64,000 bases of DNA from contig JAEBUN010000055.1 in the NCBI GenBank assembly GCA_023014365.1, forward strand, positions 155,408 to 219,407, read 5' to 3'. The notes under the pieces were generated by a model. It did not search any database, was not told the origin of the DNA, and was given only the letters and a program-made list of their open reading frames with translations. The stretch is from Lepiota brunneoincarnata (Eukaryota; Basidiomycota; Agaricomycetes; Agaricales; Agaricaceae). The stretch's first letter is position 1. Every line of letters starts with the position of its first letter. This document shows, piece after piece, positions 24,183-34,600 of this stretch. The translations under genes and the position numbers were made by a program.

Positions 24183-26820
24183 TCATGATGATTCAGCAGG
24201 TTCCTCCCACTGTGGAGTACGCTTGACAAGAATTCGTGGTGCTGCTCCCTTCGTTCCAGGTGGGAGTCTCGTGAATATGCTGAGACATGAAGTCGGCCAT
24301 AACTTGTCTTGGCATGCGTGCGGAATCCAGGCCAGGGACCAGATCTTCTTCCATAGCTCGTTGTTGATTGCTTTTACGGTGGCAGGTTTGCCCGTTGCAC
24401 AGATCTCCTTCCACTTGAGGTAGTATCGACACTGTGTGTAGCCTTGGACGTTTGCTGCTGTGAGGTGACCAAGGGGCGGGAATAGGTGGTTGAAAGACCG
24501 TTTCCAGTCATCCGAGGTCCCAACCTTGTATTGACATTCGCGCCATAGATCGGACAGCTTGATAGTCTTGTACACGTCCTCGGATACTGACAACCTGTCG
24601 TCTCTTGAGATTTTGAAGTAAGAGGGTCGGGTAGCGCCAGAGGGATTAGGTGTCTTGACAGCAATGTCAATGAGGAACTGTCGCCATAGCTGAGTGACAA
24701 CAGCGTCAATGTTTTCACCCGCCTCCTCATGTACTTCTGGGTCGTCGATATCGGAGCCATCGTCAATAGGTGGCGGGGGGAGTGCATGGCCTTTCTCTGC
24801 AAGATTGAACAGATTTTCATCGGGGGCATCGGTCGTATTGATGTAGGCAGGTGTATGTCGCGTCTTGTTGGTTACAACGCGTTGTCTGGCTACAACGTTC
24901 CTTGGTACAATGCCAATTTTGTAGTACTTGAGTTTGATGTCCTCGAACGGTGCTCTGAAGATGTATTTGAATGCTGCTTGGGGGAGGGAAGGGCCGCCAA
25001 CCCTCATCCGGGGCACGTCGACGTCAACTTTGATAGGACGTAGGAATATGACGCCATATGGGTTGTATGGCACTAACCGTTCCCCATCGTCGGAGCCGCT
25101 CTCCTCCTCCTCCTCCTGCTCCCTTCCGAAAGAAGGATGGCACGCAAATGTATCACTCGTGGTGTTGTCCGCCTCCGTCACTGGCAGCACAGCATACATC
25201 AAGCTGCGGTACGCGGGGCCATCATCCGGTCGTGAGTGAAGGCCGTTGATGAGCCACTGACACGCGGCAGATAAGGAGAGGGCATCGGGGCGGACGCGAA
25301 GTGCGGGTGCACCGCAAGCCTGCATAGACACGACTCGGCTGAAAGCCATCAATCGGTATGCTCTAAAGTTCCTTTTAGGAGGATCAGTAGGCCGATCAAT
25401 TGTCAGTCCAATTCAGACGGCTCACCACCATTCCGAACGAGTGAACGACAGCAATGATTGGCAAATCGTTGTGCGACTCAACCGCGTGAGGACTTGGCTT
25501 GCATGCTCGTAGGGGACTCGAACCTCCACTCGCGCGTTTGACACGTTCTTCGCGATCGCACTCGTGTACACGTTGAGCAAGCCCTCAACAAATGCAGGAG
25601 GCTGGGTCGGGCCCATCACTTGATCCATGGTGACGGCTTTTCCATGGTGTCCACCCTCAGGATTATACGTAAGTGCTTTATCTGTCGTGTACATCTGGAA
25701 GTAGGCGGCTTCGAACGGTCCTTGAGCACGAACGCCAGGCTCGATACGACACCCAGATACAGTAGTGAGGTGACTGCATAAATCGCGTGAATACTTTGAG
25801 CTCCCGATGCTGGTGATTCGATTGGCTTGTTCATTCGAGATCTGGAGGACGTGCTCGACAATGAGGAAGTGAGAGGCCGTTGTCCATTGCAGGCAGTGAC
25901 CACGGCTACTGTGGAACTCCACACCTACATCTACCCACCACTGGCCCTCTTCCGCGGCAGTGAGCGGTATTTTCGCATCAAGGAAGAACTCCTCAAGCGC
26001 GACTTCAGCGGAATCTGAATTCAAGGAGTGCTGTGTGCCGTGTTTAGTTCCACGGATGGTGTGTAAGAAAAAGAAGTCCTTGGCCCAGTCAACGCCATTT
26101 TCGTCCACCTTTGATCGTAGGGTGGATACCAGAGCCAGTAGGACCCATTCGGGAACCAGCTTCGTCTGGTATGCGATGTGGCCCGACCGTTTCTTGGCGC
26201 GGAACATCTCCGCCTGATACGTGGCCGGCCAGTCACAAACATCGTGGGGAAGTATATCCTCGATTGTTTTCCAAAGGCACTTGTCGTAGAATTGTTCCAT
26301 TTGTTTTACCGATAGTTTCGGGCCAGAGCTATTATCCTCCTTCCAGAGAGAGGGGAAAAATATATGGATCATGTGGCGTTGACCCCAATATCCAAATAGC
26401 AGGTTTGGGATTCGGTGAACAGGTACAGCGTGTGTCATCTGCGAACGGGCCATGAGCTGGGAGGGTGAGGGCCGGAAGGTTGCTACTTACATCGCCTCTC
26501 TGGATTGGACGGGCAATGTGGATACTCGTTGTCAAGGCGTCGGCAGGATTGGGTACAGGATGTACAGATACGGACGAATTAACAATGATGTCGTCGTGGA
26601 GGCAGATCATCGAGTCGTAATCACGACTGACCTCGATAGGATGATCGTCTGCGAGGATATTGCGCATGGCATCTAGGACAGCTTGACGGCGACCGGCGAC
26701 GTTGCCAGTAAGCGCAAACTGGAGGAAAGCGGAATTGTCTGTCGATTCTACTGATTTCAGGAATCGAACAAACTCGGCCAGCGTGTACGTAGTCAGCGGG
26801 AGCGATGAATAAAGATCCAT
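24183..26820 (-). CDS. Unrecognised three-exon gene in the island
   Basis: Exons on the minus strand: 26820-26491, 26438-25426 and 25371-24183; introns of 52 and 54 bp have GT-AG ends and keep frame (QRGD-MTHAV and SEW-WNFRAYRL). The protein is 843 aa, starting MDLYSSLPLTTYTLAEFVRF at ATG 26820. I do not recognise the family. Visible features: a middle part rich in Trp and His (GHCLQWTTASHFLIVEHVLQ), an acidic stretch EQEEEEESGSDDGE at about residues 530-543, PPPPIDDGSDIDDPE near 640-655, and a Trp-rich C-terminal region (LWRECQYKVG, ELWKKIWSLAW). There is no signal peptide or membrane helix. It is intact and spliced yet lies between retroelement blocks, which suggests that it arrived with a piece of another subtelomere. 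Relation to the telomere is unknown. Confidence 0.75.
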
Positions 26821-27510
26821 GAATTCAAGGGTGGAGGGGAGGGGAGGGTAAGTACAATCACAGTCAGGTGGAGATGCGTGTATATGACTAGTAAATTAAT
26901 CTCGCAGTACAGCGTCCTCCAGATCACAAGGCATCGAAATGAGGAGGCAGTAGACTAGTGGGGAGCGAAATACATGGAAGTTCGAGCGCGCTCGTCCAGA
27001 ATATGGTTCATATTGACGACGGATAGTTTTCAGGCCGGCCAGATGCACGTGGAAACAGATAGCGGGTTGCATAATACAGGATGAATGGAGGATCCGAACG
27101 GGAAGAGAGGAGATGGTTCGTCTAGGCCATCGGAGCGCGAGGCGAGTGGCGAGTATGAACGGGAGAAGGAAATATTCGTCCACGACGGATGTTGAACAGA
27201 GGGAACGGTGGATCTGGATAGGAAGACGTGAGGCTCGTCCACAGCGGAGCCATAGAATAGCGAATAGGTGGGCACAGGAACGGATAGATAGATCGGTCGG
27301 AAAGCAGCGTGCACAGAACCATGCAGGGAGTAAACTCCTTTACATGATGTGCCGAGACCGTTGAGATCGCGCGAGGAGTAAACTCCGTCACGCCATGTCA
27401 ATGGGCGGATTGGTGAAGAAATCTAGAAGCTGATGTAAATCCAAGACGGCTGGGGGGGTACTCACCATGACTGATGTAGGGGTGTTGGCGGTGGGCACGC
27501 TAGCGATGGT
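26821..27510. other. Upstream region of the island gene, with a possible second exon
   Basis: This region probably contains the promoter of the minus-strand gene. On the minus strand, 27510 to about 27467 reads as an open Ser/Pro/Thr-rich stretch (ASVPTANTPTSVM) ending at a GTGAGT donor, so a further exon of another minus-strand gene may lie here and run into the palindrome arm. Not resolved. Confidence 0.4.
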
Positions 27511-27754
27511 GAGCGGGGCAGGGGTGGATGGAAGTGATGATGGTCTCTGAGATCAAGGATGACGTCTTGGACGTCCGGATATTGTTTGTTTGTTTGCCTC
27601 TCTGCCGGCTGACCAAATAAGCAACAACAACATCCGAGCCGACATTATTTGGTCAGTCGGCAGAGAGGCAAACAAACAAACAATATCCGGACGTCCAAGA
27701 CGTCATCCTTGATCTCAGAGACCATCATCACTTCCATCCACCCCTGCCCCGCTC
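27511..27754. repeat. 244-bp near-perfect palindrome at a former chromosome end
   Basis: The left arm 27511-27620 and right arm 27645-27754 are 110 bp each and are reverse complements with one mismatch (at 27608). The spacer is 24 bp. The outer end of the right arm is followed directly by AGGGTTAGGG. The left arm continues leftward into gene-like DNA; the right arm stops at telomere repeat. This fits a fold-back copy of a chromosome end later capped by telomere, or less likely an inverted-repeat transposon. Confidence 0.9.
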
Positions 27755-28035
27755 AGGGTTAGGGAAGGGGGGACTAAAACACGAGTCGCGACGGTGGGGC
27801 GCAACGGGTTGTTGGGGTTTCCAACTACCCACCCGTTTCGTCTTATAAAGACTCATCAGGCGCACGATATCCGTCAGATACCTGCCGTCCAATCGATTGT
27901 CGCCGATAGCGATCGATTGCGATTTTGATCGATAGATCAAAATCCGCGGAACGTATTTATAATCCCCCCGTTAATAACAGGTGAAAATAGGATTAAAAAC
28001 TTAACTTCGAGTTTCAAAACTTACCGCGCTGACTT
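27755..28035 (-). mobile_element. PLE-3, family A1, short 3' fragment
   Basis: It starts at the telomere tract beside the palindrome and carries the A1 3' end, a complete hammerhead and the TATA-like box. It is cut at GCTGACTTAG, where the native sequence would go on with ACGCGC. The cut shares TTAG with the telomere repeat that follows. About 280 bp remain. Confidence 0.85.
27799..27863 (-). ncRNA. Hammerhead ribozyme 3 (PLE-3)
   Basis: The 65-nt motif is identical in core, stems and loops to the PLE-1 copy. Predicted cleavage is between 27803 and 27802. Confidence 0.88.
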
Positions 28036-28058
28036 AGGGGTTAGGGTTAGGGTTAGGA
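28036..28058 (+). repeat. Telomeric seam between PLE-3 and PLE-4
   Basis: GGGGTTAGGGTTAGGGTTAGG, about three and a half repeats with the G-rich strand on plus, as at a right chromosome end. Left of it is a cut element 5' side; right of it is the 3' end of a different subfamily. Confidence 0.85.
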
Positions 28059-28868
28059 AAAGGGGAGCTCAAATACACGAGTCGCGACGGAGGGCGCAAC
28101 GGGTTGTTGGGGTTTCCAACTACCCACCCGTTTCGTCTTATAAAGACTCATCAGGCGCACGATATCCGTCAGATACCTGCCGTCCAATCGATTGTCGCCG
28201 ATAGCGATCGACTGCGATCGGTTACTTGCGTAACGCGATCCGCGGAACGTGTACGTAATCCCCCCATCAAATGGGCGAAAATAGATTAAATACTTATCGT
28301 CGAGTTTCAAAACCATCGCCGTGCTGACTTTGGCGCGCGCTTACGCCTGGGAAAAGTCACGTGATCGTGCGACCGGTCACGTGCCATCGGGCTATGTTAC
28401 CCGACGACGGAACAATCCGGGCCGGGGTAGGGCCGTCACGTGACAACGCAACAAGGTGCACTTTCGCACGGGGTCCAAGCGTGGGAGACTTGTGAAACCC
28501 GGCACCGGGGACATGAATACCCGGTGGCGGTGTACTTACCTTAGGTGGCTGTCCTTCCCACGGGTCTGCTAGAGTACGCCCCGCCCGACCGGGACGGTTA
28601 GGTCCGGGTTAGGTCAGGGTTAGGGGTGAGCTTAGTATTAGTAAGCCGCACTCGTTGGGAAGGTAAGGTAGTACTTACCGCAAAGAACGTTCCGCACGGC
28701 ATATAACCGGCGAAGAAGCGAGTTAACCGCCACCAGGGGGAGAACTTGCGTTGTTTACCGCTTGACGCGAGAGCTACTTTTCGAGAGACTTAGGAAGGAG
28801 GCATAACCGCCCCCCCAGACGTGGTTCCGGGTTACGCCGCACCATCACACCCAAACCGATAAAAGGCC
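28056..28868 (-). mobile_element. PLE-4, family A2, 3' untranslated part
   Basis: The A2 3' end (AAAAGGGGAGCTCAAATAC), a hammerhead, CACGTG boxes, and the internal telomere-like tract near 28600-28626 are present. The copy is cut at AAAAGGCCA, just before the conserved hairpin that precedes the ORF end. No coding sequence. Confidence 0.85.
28094..28158 (-). ncRNA. Hammerhead ribozyme 4 (PLE-4)
   Basis: Complete motif with core, stem II and stem III as in PLE-1. The flanking distal sequence differs (family A2), so the ribozyme is kept while its surroundings diverge. Confidence 0.88.
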
Positions 28869-28905
28869 AGGGTTAGGGTTAGGGTTATGGGGGTTAGGAA
28901 AGGGG
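28869..28905 (+). repeat. Telomeric seam between PLE-4 and PLE-5
   Basis: GGGTTAGGG repeats with an irregular ATGGGGG interruption, about 37 bp. The irregular units suggest an old, mutated telomere. Confidence 0.82.
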
Positions 28906-29211
28906 GCGTATAAACACGAGTCGCGACGGAGGGGCGCAACGGGTTGTTGGGGTTTCCAACTACCCACCCGTTTCGTCTTATAAAGACTCATCAGGCGCAC
29001 GATATCCGTCAGATACCTGCCGTCCAATCGATTGTCGCCGATAGCGATCGATTGCGATTTTGATCGATAGATCAAAATCCGCGGAACGTATTTATAATCC
29101 CCCCGTTAATAACAGGTGAAAATAGGATTAAAAACTTAACTTCGAGTTTCAAAACTTACCGCGCTGACTTAGACGCGCACTTGCGTCTGGGAAAAGTCAC
29201 GTGATCGTGCG
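28899..29211 (-). mobile_element. PLE-5, family A3, short 3' fragment
   Basis: The A3 end (AAAGGGGGCGTATAAACAC), hammerhead and TATA-like box are present. It is cut between the first and second CACGTG box (GATCGTGCGA, then GGGTTAGGG). Confidence 0.85.
28934..28998 (-). ncRNA. Hammerhead ribozyme 5 (PLE-5)
   Basis: Complete 65-nt motif, same stems as PLE-1. Predicted cleavage between 28938 and 28937. Confidence 0.88.
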
Positions 29212-29254
29212 AGGGTTAGGGAAGGAGGAAATATACGACGGCGAGCGTGGACGG

Positions 29255-29319
29255 GCGCAACGGGGTCGTTAGTATTAAACGATCCCACCCGTTTCGTCTT
29301 ATAAAGACTCGTCAGGCGC
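29255..29319 (-). ncRNA. Hammerhead ribozyme 6 (PLE-6), family B form
   Basis: The core reads CUGACGA (allowed variable position 7), stem II GUC-UUUAUAA-GAC, GAAA, stem III CGGG...CCCG with an inner UCGUU/AACGA stem that differs entirely from family A yet still pairs. Cleavage site GUU before GCGC. Confidence 0.88.
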
Positions 29320-30337
29320 ACGATTAGTCCACAGACTCTTACCTGCCCGACCAATCGGAAGACTTACACTTATCTTACCGATCGGGAAGCACAGTGGCTG
29401 TGCATTCCGTGGAACACTTAATAATTAAAGTTATAACTCACTTATTTCACCGAGGGAAAAGTCACGTGCCCAAGAAATCACGTGGAGAAAATCACGTGAC
29501 CGTGGGAAGAAACATCGGGCGACTGACTCCGATGGAATCGGACTTCTCACGGGGTCGGACTTACCTCAGCACACAGGTCCGAGTGCCTCCCAAAAGACTT
29601 ACAGATCCGCCCTAACCGGGGTTCTCACGCTACCGTAGGAAATCGCACATGACCCCGGGCCGACAGGTCCGGGTGAGTTATTAATAGGACATGACGTACC
29701 TATTAGCGCACACATACCGAAGTGGTTGATCTTCGCACGGTCCTAAAGAGGAAGCCCCTTCCTACGCCACCCCGAGCGAGCGCAAAGTACGGGCTCGGTT
29801 AGGTTTCGGTTAGGGTTAGGGGGGTTCCCACGGTTAGTGTGGGTCCTCTCTGATGCGAAGGTAAGATATGTGCTTACCGCAAAAGTTCCGCGTCGGGCGG
29901 CGACCGTAAAAACGGCGCCCACCACAAGGTTTGAAGTTGGGGATCTACCCTGGACTTACGGTCGATTCTCGGCTTCTCAGTAAACGTACTTAGGGGGGAC
30001 GGCCATCGGTAGGCGGGTCCCTTTCAATAGAGGTTCCTGCGGTCCGCTGCACCAGCGCTCCCTACCGATAAATGGCCACCACTTGAAATCCTGTTTTCGC
30101 GTGCCGGCTCTCGAAGTCCGGGTCGTGCAGAGCGAAGTCTTCAAACAACGCCCCCCAGGCAGGTTACCAAGATCAGTTTTTACGGGCCCCGCCGACGTCA
30201 GTCAATCACGACCAACGCCGGTCCGCAGCAATGGCTAGGTTTCCCATAACGCCAAAGGACTTAGCCGATTGTGGACGCGCAATGGCGTGCAGCCGTAAAC
30301 GCGACAGACACAACCGGTACCTCTAAGCCATATCCGT

Positions 30338-30556
30338 CTACCTAGCAGCTTCGAATACATTCAGCCAGGTATCAAGCGTTCTCTGTCTCTGATGAACTTC
30401 AAAGACGTCCTCAACCGCTTGTCGATCTCTTTGAGTAAGAACAACTTTCCGCCAAACGGCGGCGAGATCCATAATCTGCGTGGTTCGTTTCTTAGAAACT
30501 AACACGCGTCTGGGTAAAAGATCGAGTTTATCGAGCCTTAAAAAACGACCGCGACG
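30338..30556 (-). pseudogene. PLE-6 RT ORF, C-terminal remnant
   Basis: Encodes the C-terminal tail of the family B protein (RRVLVSKKRTTQIMDLAAVW ... stop 30338-30340). All RT motifs are missing because the copy is 5'-truncated at the telomeric seam. Confidence 0.85.
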
Positions 30557-30590
30557 GGGTTAGGGTTTAGGGTTAGGGGTTAGGAAAGGG
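30557..30590 (+). repeat. Telomeric seam between PLE-6 and PLE-7
   Basis: GGTTAGGGTTTAGGGTTAGG with further units; one repeat has an extra T. G-rich strand on plus. Confidence 0.85.
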
Positions 30591-30619
30591 GGCGTATAAA
30601 CACGAGTCGCGACGGAGGG

Positions 30620-30684
30620 GCGCAACGGGTTGTTGGGGTTTCCAACTACCCACCCGTTTCGTCTTATAAAGACTCATCAGGCGC
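30620..30684 (-). ncRNA. Hammerhead ribozyme 7 (PLE-7, 3' pLTR)
   Basis: Complete motif, family A form. This copy lies about 970 bp downstream of the ORF stop on the element sense strand. Confidence 0.88.
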
Positions 30685-31426
30685 ACGATATCCGTCAGAT
30701 ACCTGCCGTCCAATCGATTGTCGCCGATAGCGATCGATTGCGATTTTGATCGATAGATCAAAATCCGCGGAACGTATTTATAATCCCCCCGTTAATAACA
30801 GGTGAAAATAGGATTAAAAACTTAACTTCGAGTTTCAAAACTTACCGCGCTGACTTAGACGCGCGCTTGCGTCTGGGAAAAGTCACGTGATCGTGCGACC
30901 GGTCACGTGCCATCGGGCTATGTTACCCGACGACGGAACAATCCGGGCCGGGGTAGGGCCGTCACGTGACAACGTAACAAGGTGCACTTTCGCACGGGGT
31001 CCAAGCGTGAGAACTTGTGAAACCCGGCACCGGCGACATGATTTACCGGTGGCGGTGTACTTACCTTAGATGGCTATCCTTCCCACGGGTCTGCTAGAGG
31101 ACGCCCCGCCCGACCGAGCCGGTTAGGTCCGGTTAGGTTCGGGTTCGGGTTAGGGGGTAACATAGTATTAGTATGCCGCCCTCGTCGGGAAGGTAAGGTA
31201 GTACTTACCGCAAAGAACGCTCCGCACGGCATATAACCGGCGTTTTAAAGCGAGTTAACCGCCATCAGGGGTCGAACTTACGTTGTTTACCGTTTACGCG
31301 AGAGTTACTATTCGAAAGACTTAGGAAGGGGGCATAACCGCCCCCCCAGACGTGGTTCCGGGTTACGCCGCACCATCACACCCAAACCGATAAAAGGCCA
31401 CCTATTTAAAAACCTGTTTTCGCGTG

Positions 31427-31443
31427 CTGCGATCGAAGCGCAG
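31427..31443 (-). ncRNA. Conserved 3'-UTR hairpin, family A form
   Basis: On the minus strand CUGCG-CUUCGAU-CGCAG forms a 5-bp stem with loop CUUCGAU. The flanks GCACGAC and CACGCGAAAACAGG are shared with family B, where the stem is CCGG/CCGG around a loop that also has CUUCGA. Stem bases differ, pairing and loop are kept. It lies about 210 bp after the stop codon. A role in RT or RNA recognition is only an inference. Confidence 0.55.
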
Positions 31444-31655
31444 GTCGTGCAACCCCGAAGTCTTCTAACAACGGGGTCCCAGGAAGGTTACTCAAGATCA
31501 GCAAATATGGGCCGGCCGACATACGGGAATCACCCCGCAGAGGTCGGTACCCGAACGCCCAGGGATTTCCCCATTTGGACGCCGACTTGGTACCAGTCGC
31601 CGCAGCTAGGTTGTGCGGACAACTACGGCTGGCATGGTATACCACGTAAGCCATA

Positions 31656-34600
31656 TCAATCGAAGTTCGCAATCGCGATCCACGGATCAGGCGTCTTCTC
31701 ACGGTGGTGTTCTACCGCCGGAGCGGAAGAAGAGGCCACGGGAGCTCGAGCTTCGGCGAAGAAGTCGGTAATTAACGCCTGGCGGTCGCGCCGCGCGAGA
31801 ACAGAAGCACGCCAAATTGACGTAAGGTCCATTATCTGTCGGGTTCTTTTCTTCGAAACCAACAGACGGCGACCGAAAGAGACCGAGTCTATCTAGGCGT
31901 AAGAAAGGTCCTTGCCAACCCGAGTCTAAACACCAATCCTTTGCACACTCCGCCAAGTCAGCCTCGGCTTCAGCACGCGGGATCTTAGTAAAGAGACGCA
32001 TCAACTCGGACGCCTTCTTAGGGATACCTAGTTTGGTCAGATCGTACGGAAGCGGTACGTTATTCCGCCCCCGGACGTCTGCACGGGCGAAGACATTCAT
32101 TGCCTGCGCCCACCCAGTCTTCATACTGTCCTCAAGTTCGTGAGCATTAAACATGTCCCAGGATATGTTGTATTCGCTTTTTAGCACAAGCACGCCATTC
32201 GCTGGCGGTACGGACTCCCTTAGCCGTACATCCCAACGTGCTCGGTAGTTATCGCGAAGCCAAGCGGCGATCAACAACGGAGGGTAGCCACGCGCAATGT
32301 AGATATCCGAAGCTTCTCTACATGCCTTCACGTAATCGTCGAAACGCGAAGAAAGCGCGGCAAGCCTCGACAGCTCTGATACAAACGTCCCTTTCTTAAC
32401 GTAAAGGGGATGAAAGCTGATCCAAGGAATGCGCTCAAAGTGGTTCATCGGTTTCCTATACGCCTTATGGTGGAGGCGACCGTTTGCCGTAAACAGCATC
32501 ATGTCTAGGAACACCATGTATTGATCCGAAGATGACCACGTAATGGTACAGTTATCGAACATTAAATTATCTCTGAGTAGCCGCAAGGCATCCTCCTCTC
32601 GATACGCATACACGAGAGCGAGACAATCGTCGATGTAGCGTCCGTAGAACGCCACGTCGGGTGACCGCAGGGCTACGCACTCCTCCTCGAAGTGTACGCC
32701 GTAGATGTTCGCGAGATCGGGGCTAGAAGCCACACCCATCGCTAAACCACGGGCCTGACGGTAATATTTACCCTGGAACTGCACCAGTAAGTTGTCGTCC
32801 GCTGCCCGCATGCATTCCCGTAACAGCTGTACTTTAGCTGCTGCATGCGTTGCGTCGAAGTCAGCATCTTCGACTTCCGGCTCTGACTCGGCTAACCAAC
32901 GGGTGTAATATTCTTCGGCATAGGAGTGTGCCTTTTGAACATCCACGTGTGGATAGAAGGCGACTACGTCGCCCGAGACAAAGTATAGACGCTTGAGCAT
33001 ACCGTTCTCGAATCGGAACTGCGGTAGCGACAACTTGCTCAATTTTATCGCCAGATCCTTAGATCCATGTATAACGTACGGCGCCGATTGGATAATCGGT
33101 TTGAGACTTTTGCTTACGTACTTCCCTGCAGGCCCTTGCGGGACGGAGTGGCACGGTAAAATCGGCCGGGCAGCTACCGGTGTCTTATGTATTTTAGGAA
33201 TGACATAAAACGTCGGGATCGAACTAGGTTCGACCGATAACTGACTCCGAAAGAAGCGGGGAAGCTGCGATTGAATGCCGAAATCTTCCGACAATCTCGC
33301 AATGCTCTTAATGTGGTTATTTTTATCACAAAGTATATTGTACGCCGTAACGGCGCTAACCGGTTCGTAATCTACACGGTTCGACAATAACGAGAGCGCT
33401 TTTTCAATGATCCAGGCACGCGGGGCAACTGCGCAACCAAGGTTCTTATCGGTCGCTACTACGACGAGTTCGTGGGACGTCAAGTAGTCGCGGAGTTTGG
33501 CCACCGGGGGAGCAAGTGCGTGCTTGTAACGGTCCCCTTCGTGTTCATCTGTCGGCATATCAGAAACCATTTTATCAATGGCCCTACGACCGCACCAGAT
33601 ACCATACTCAAATACCCTATCCAACTGGTGCATCGCGACGCGGTTAGGCTTCGGCGACCAGTAGTCTGGATCAAAGTCGTCTTTAGCATCTTCGGCGTCA
33701 GTGGCTTTAAACCACATCGACCAACGGAGACGATCGACGAAATCGTCCCAAGCCGAATTGATTAAACTCACGTTCGACTTAGTCGGGAGCATATACTTCA
33801 TTCCCGCACTCAGATGCATGCTGTATTCACGCGGTATATCACAGTTAATCATGTGTATTGTGCTACGGTAACGCATGGACTCTAGAACTACTACAGGAGT
33901 CCGTAACACAATAAATCTGTACGCGTGTTGAGGGGTAACCGTCAGTAACCAATCCGGATACGTACTGGGTCGAGACCAGTCGAAGGGTTTAGGACTAACC
34001 TTTGGAAAGAGGGCCGCATGCACCTCTTCCTCCCCTTCGCCCTCATAAAATGGGAGGAGGCGGGGGACTAGTTCCCCCTCGATCTGCCTCCGCGTTTCCC
34101 GCCCCTGCCGGCGCCTCGCTTTCGTCGGCCTCCACGATTGGACGACCCCGAGGGGGCCGCCGCTGTCGCTTCCTCCTTCGCGCGGGCTCCTGCTCCCTTC
34201 TTGGTCGCAGGGGTCTTCTGATAAGAAAGAAAGTAAATCAGGATGAGTGTGAATATCAGACGCGTGGATCGAGTACGCATTCACCTTGTCCCCTTTCTTC
34301 TCCTTGGCCTTGAGGAGAGCGGTTACCCGCTTGTCGACCATCTGCGCGATGGACTCAGCGGTGATGGCGGGCGCGGTCGACGGGCCAGCGGCTTCATCGA
34401 CCTCCATCTCAAAACTCTCCTTCAACGCCTTCTTCTTTTCCATCTTCGCCTCCTCCGCGATAATCTGATCCTCGACGAAGGCAACGGCCCGTCCGAAGAT
34501 GGCGGGGACGTCCTCGAGCAACTCGACGTACTCCCTGAGGATAGAAGGATCCTCTCTCCATCCGATTTTCACAGGATGCCCATGCGAGTCAGCGGTGGGC

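Larger units (their letters stand above)
29212..30556 (-). mobile_element. PLE-6, family B, 3' region and end of ORF
   Basis: Starts at GGGTTAGGGAAGGAGG with the B-type 3' end. It contains the complete B 3' untranslated region (hammerhead, three CACGTG boxes, inner telomere-like tract near 29798-29822, conserved hairpin) and the last 73 codons of the RT ORF, cut at GACCGCGACGG. It is nearly identical to PLE-9 over the shared part, but the two are cut at different points, so they are separate insertions. Confidence 0.88.

Noticed and set aside
27511..27754. Simple MITE explanation of the palindrome
   Set aside because: No target-site duplication can be seen since the right side is telomere, and the left arm continues as gene-like sequence. 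Kept as a second option, not the first.
28845..29075. Conserved short minus-strand frame over the ribozyme (begins MIYRSKSQSIAIG)
   Set aside because: It repeats because the ribozyme sequence is conserved; A and B differ at nonsynonymous sites outside the catalytic parts. Not called as a gene.
31447..31896. Plus-strand open frames of 150-280 codons within the PLE region, also at 40480-41175, 34243-35091 and 52512-53360
   Set aside because: They repeat in every copy as the antisense of the RT ORF or of the conserved 3' region, and have no domain of their own.
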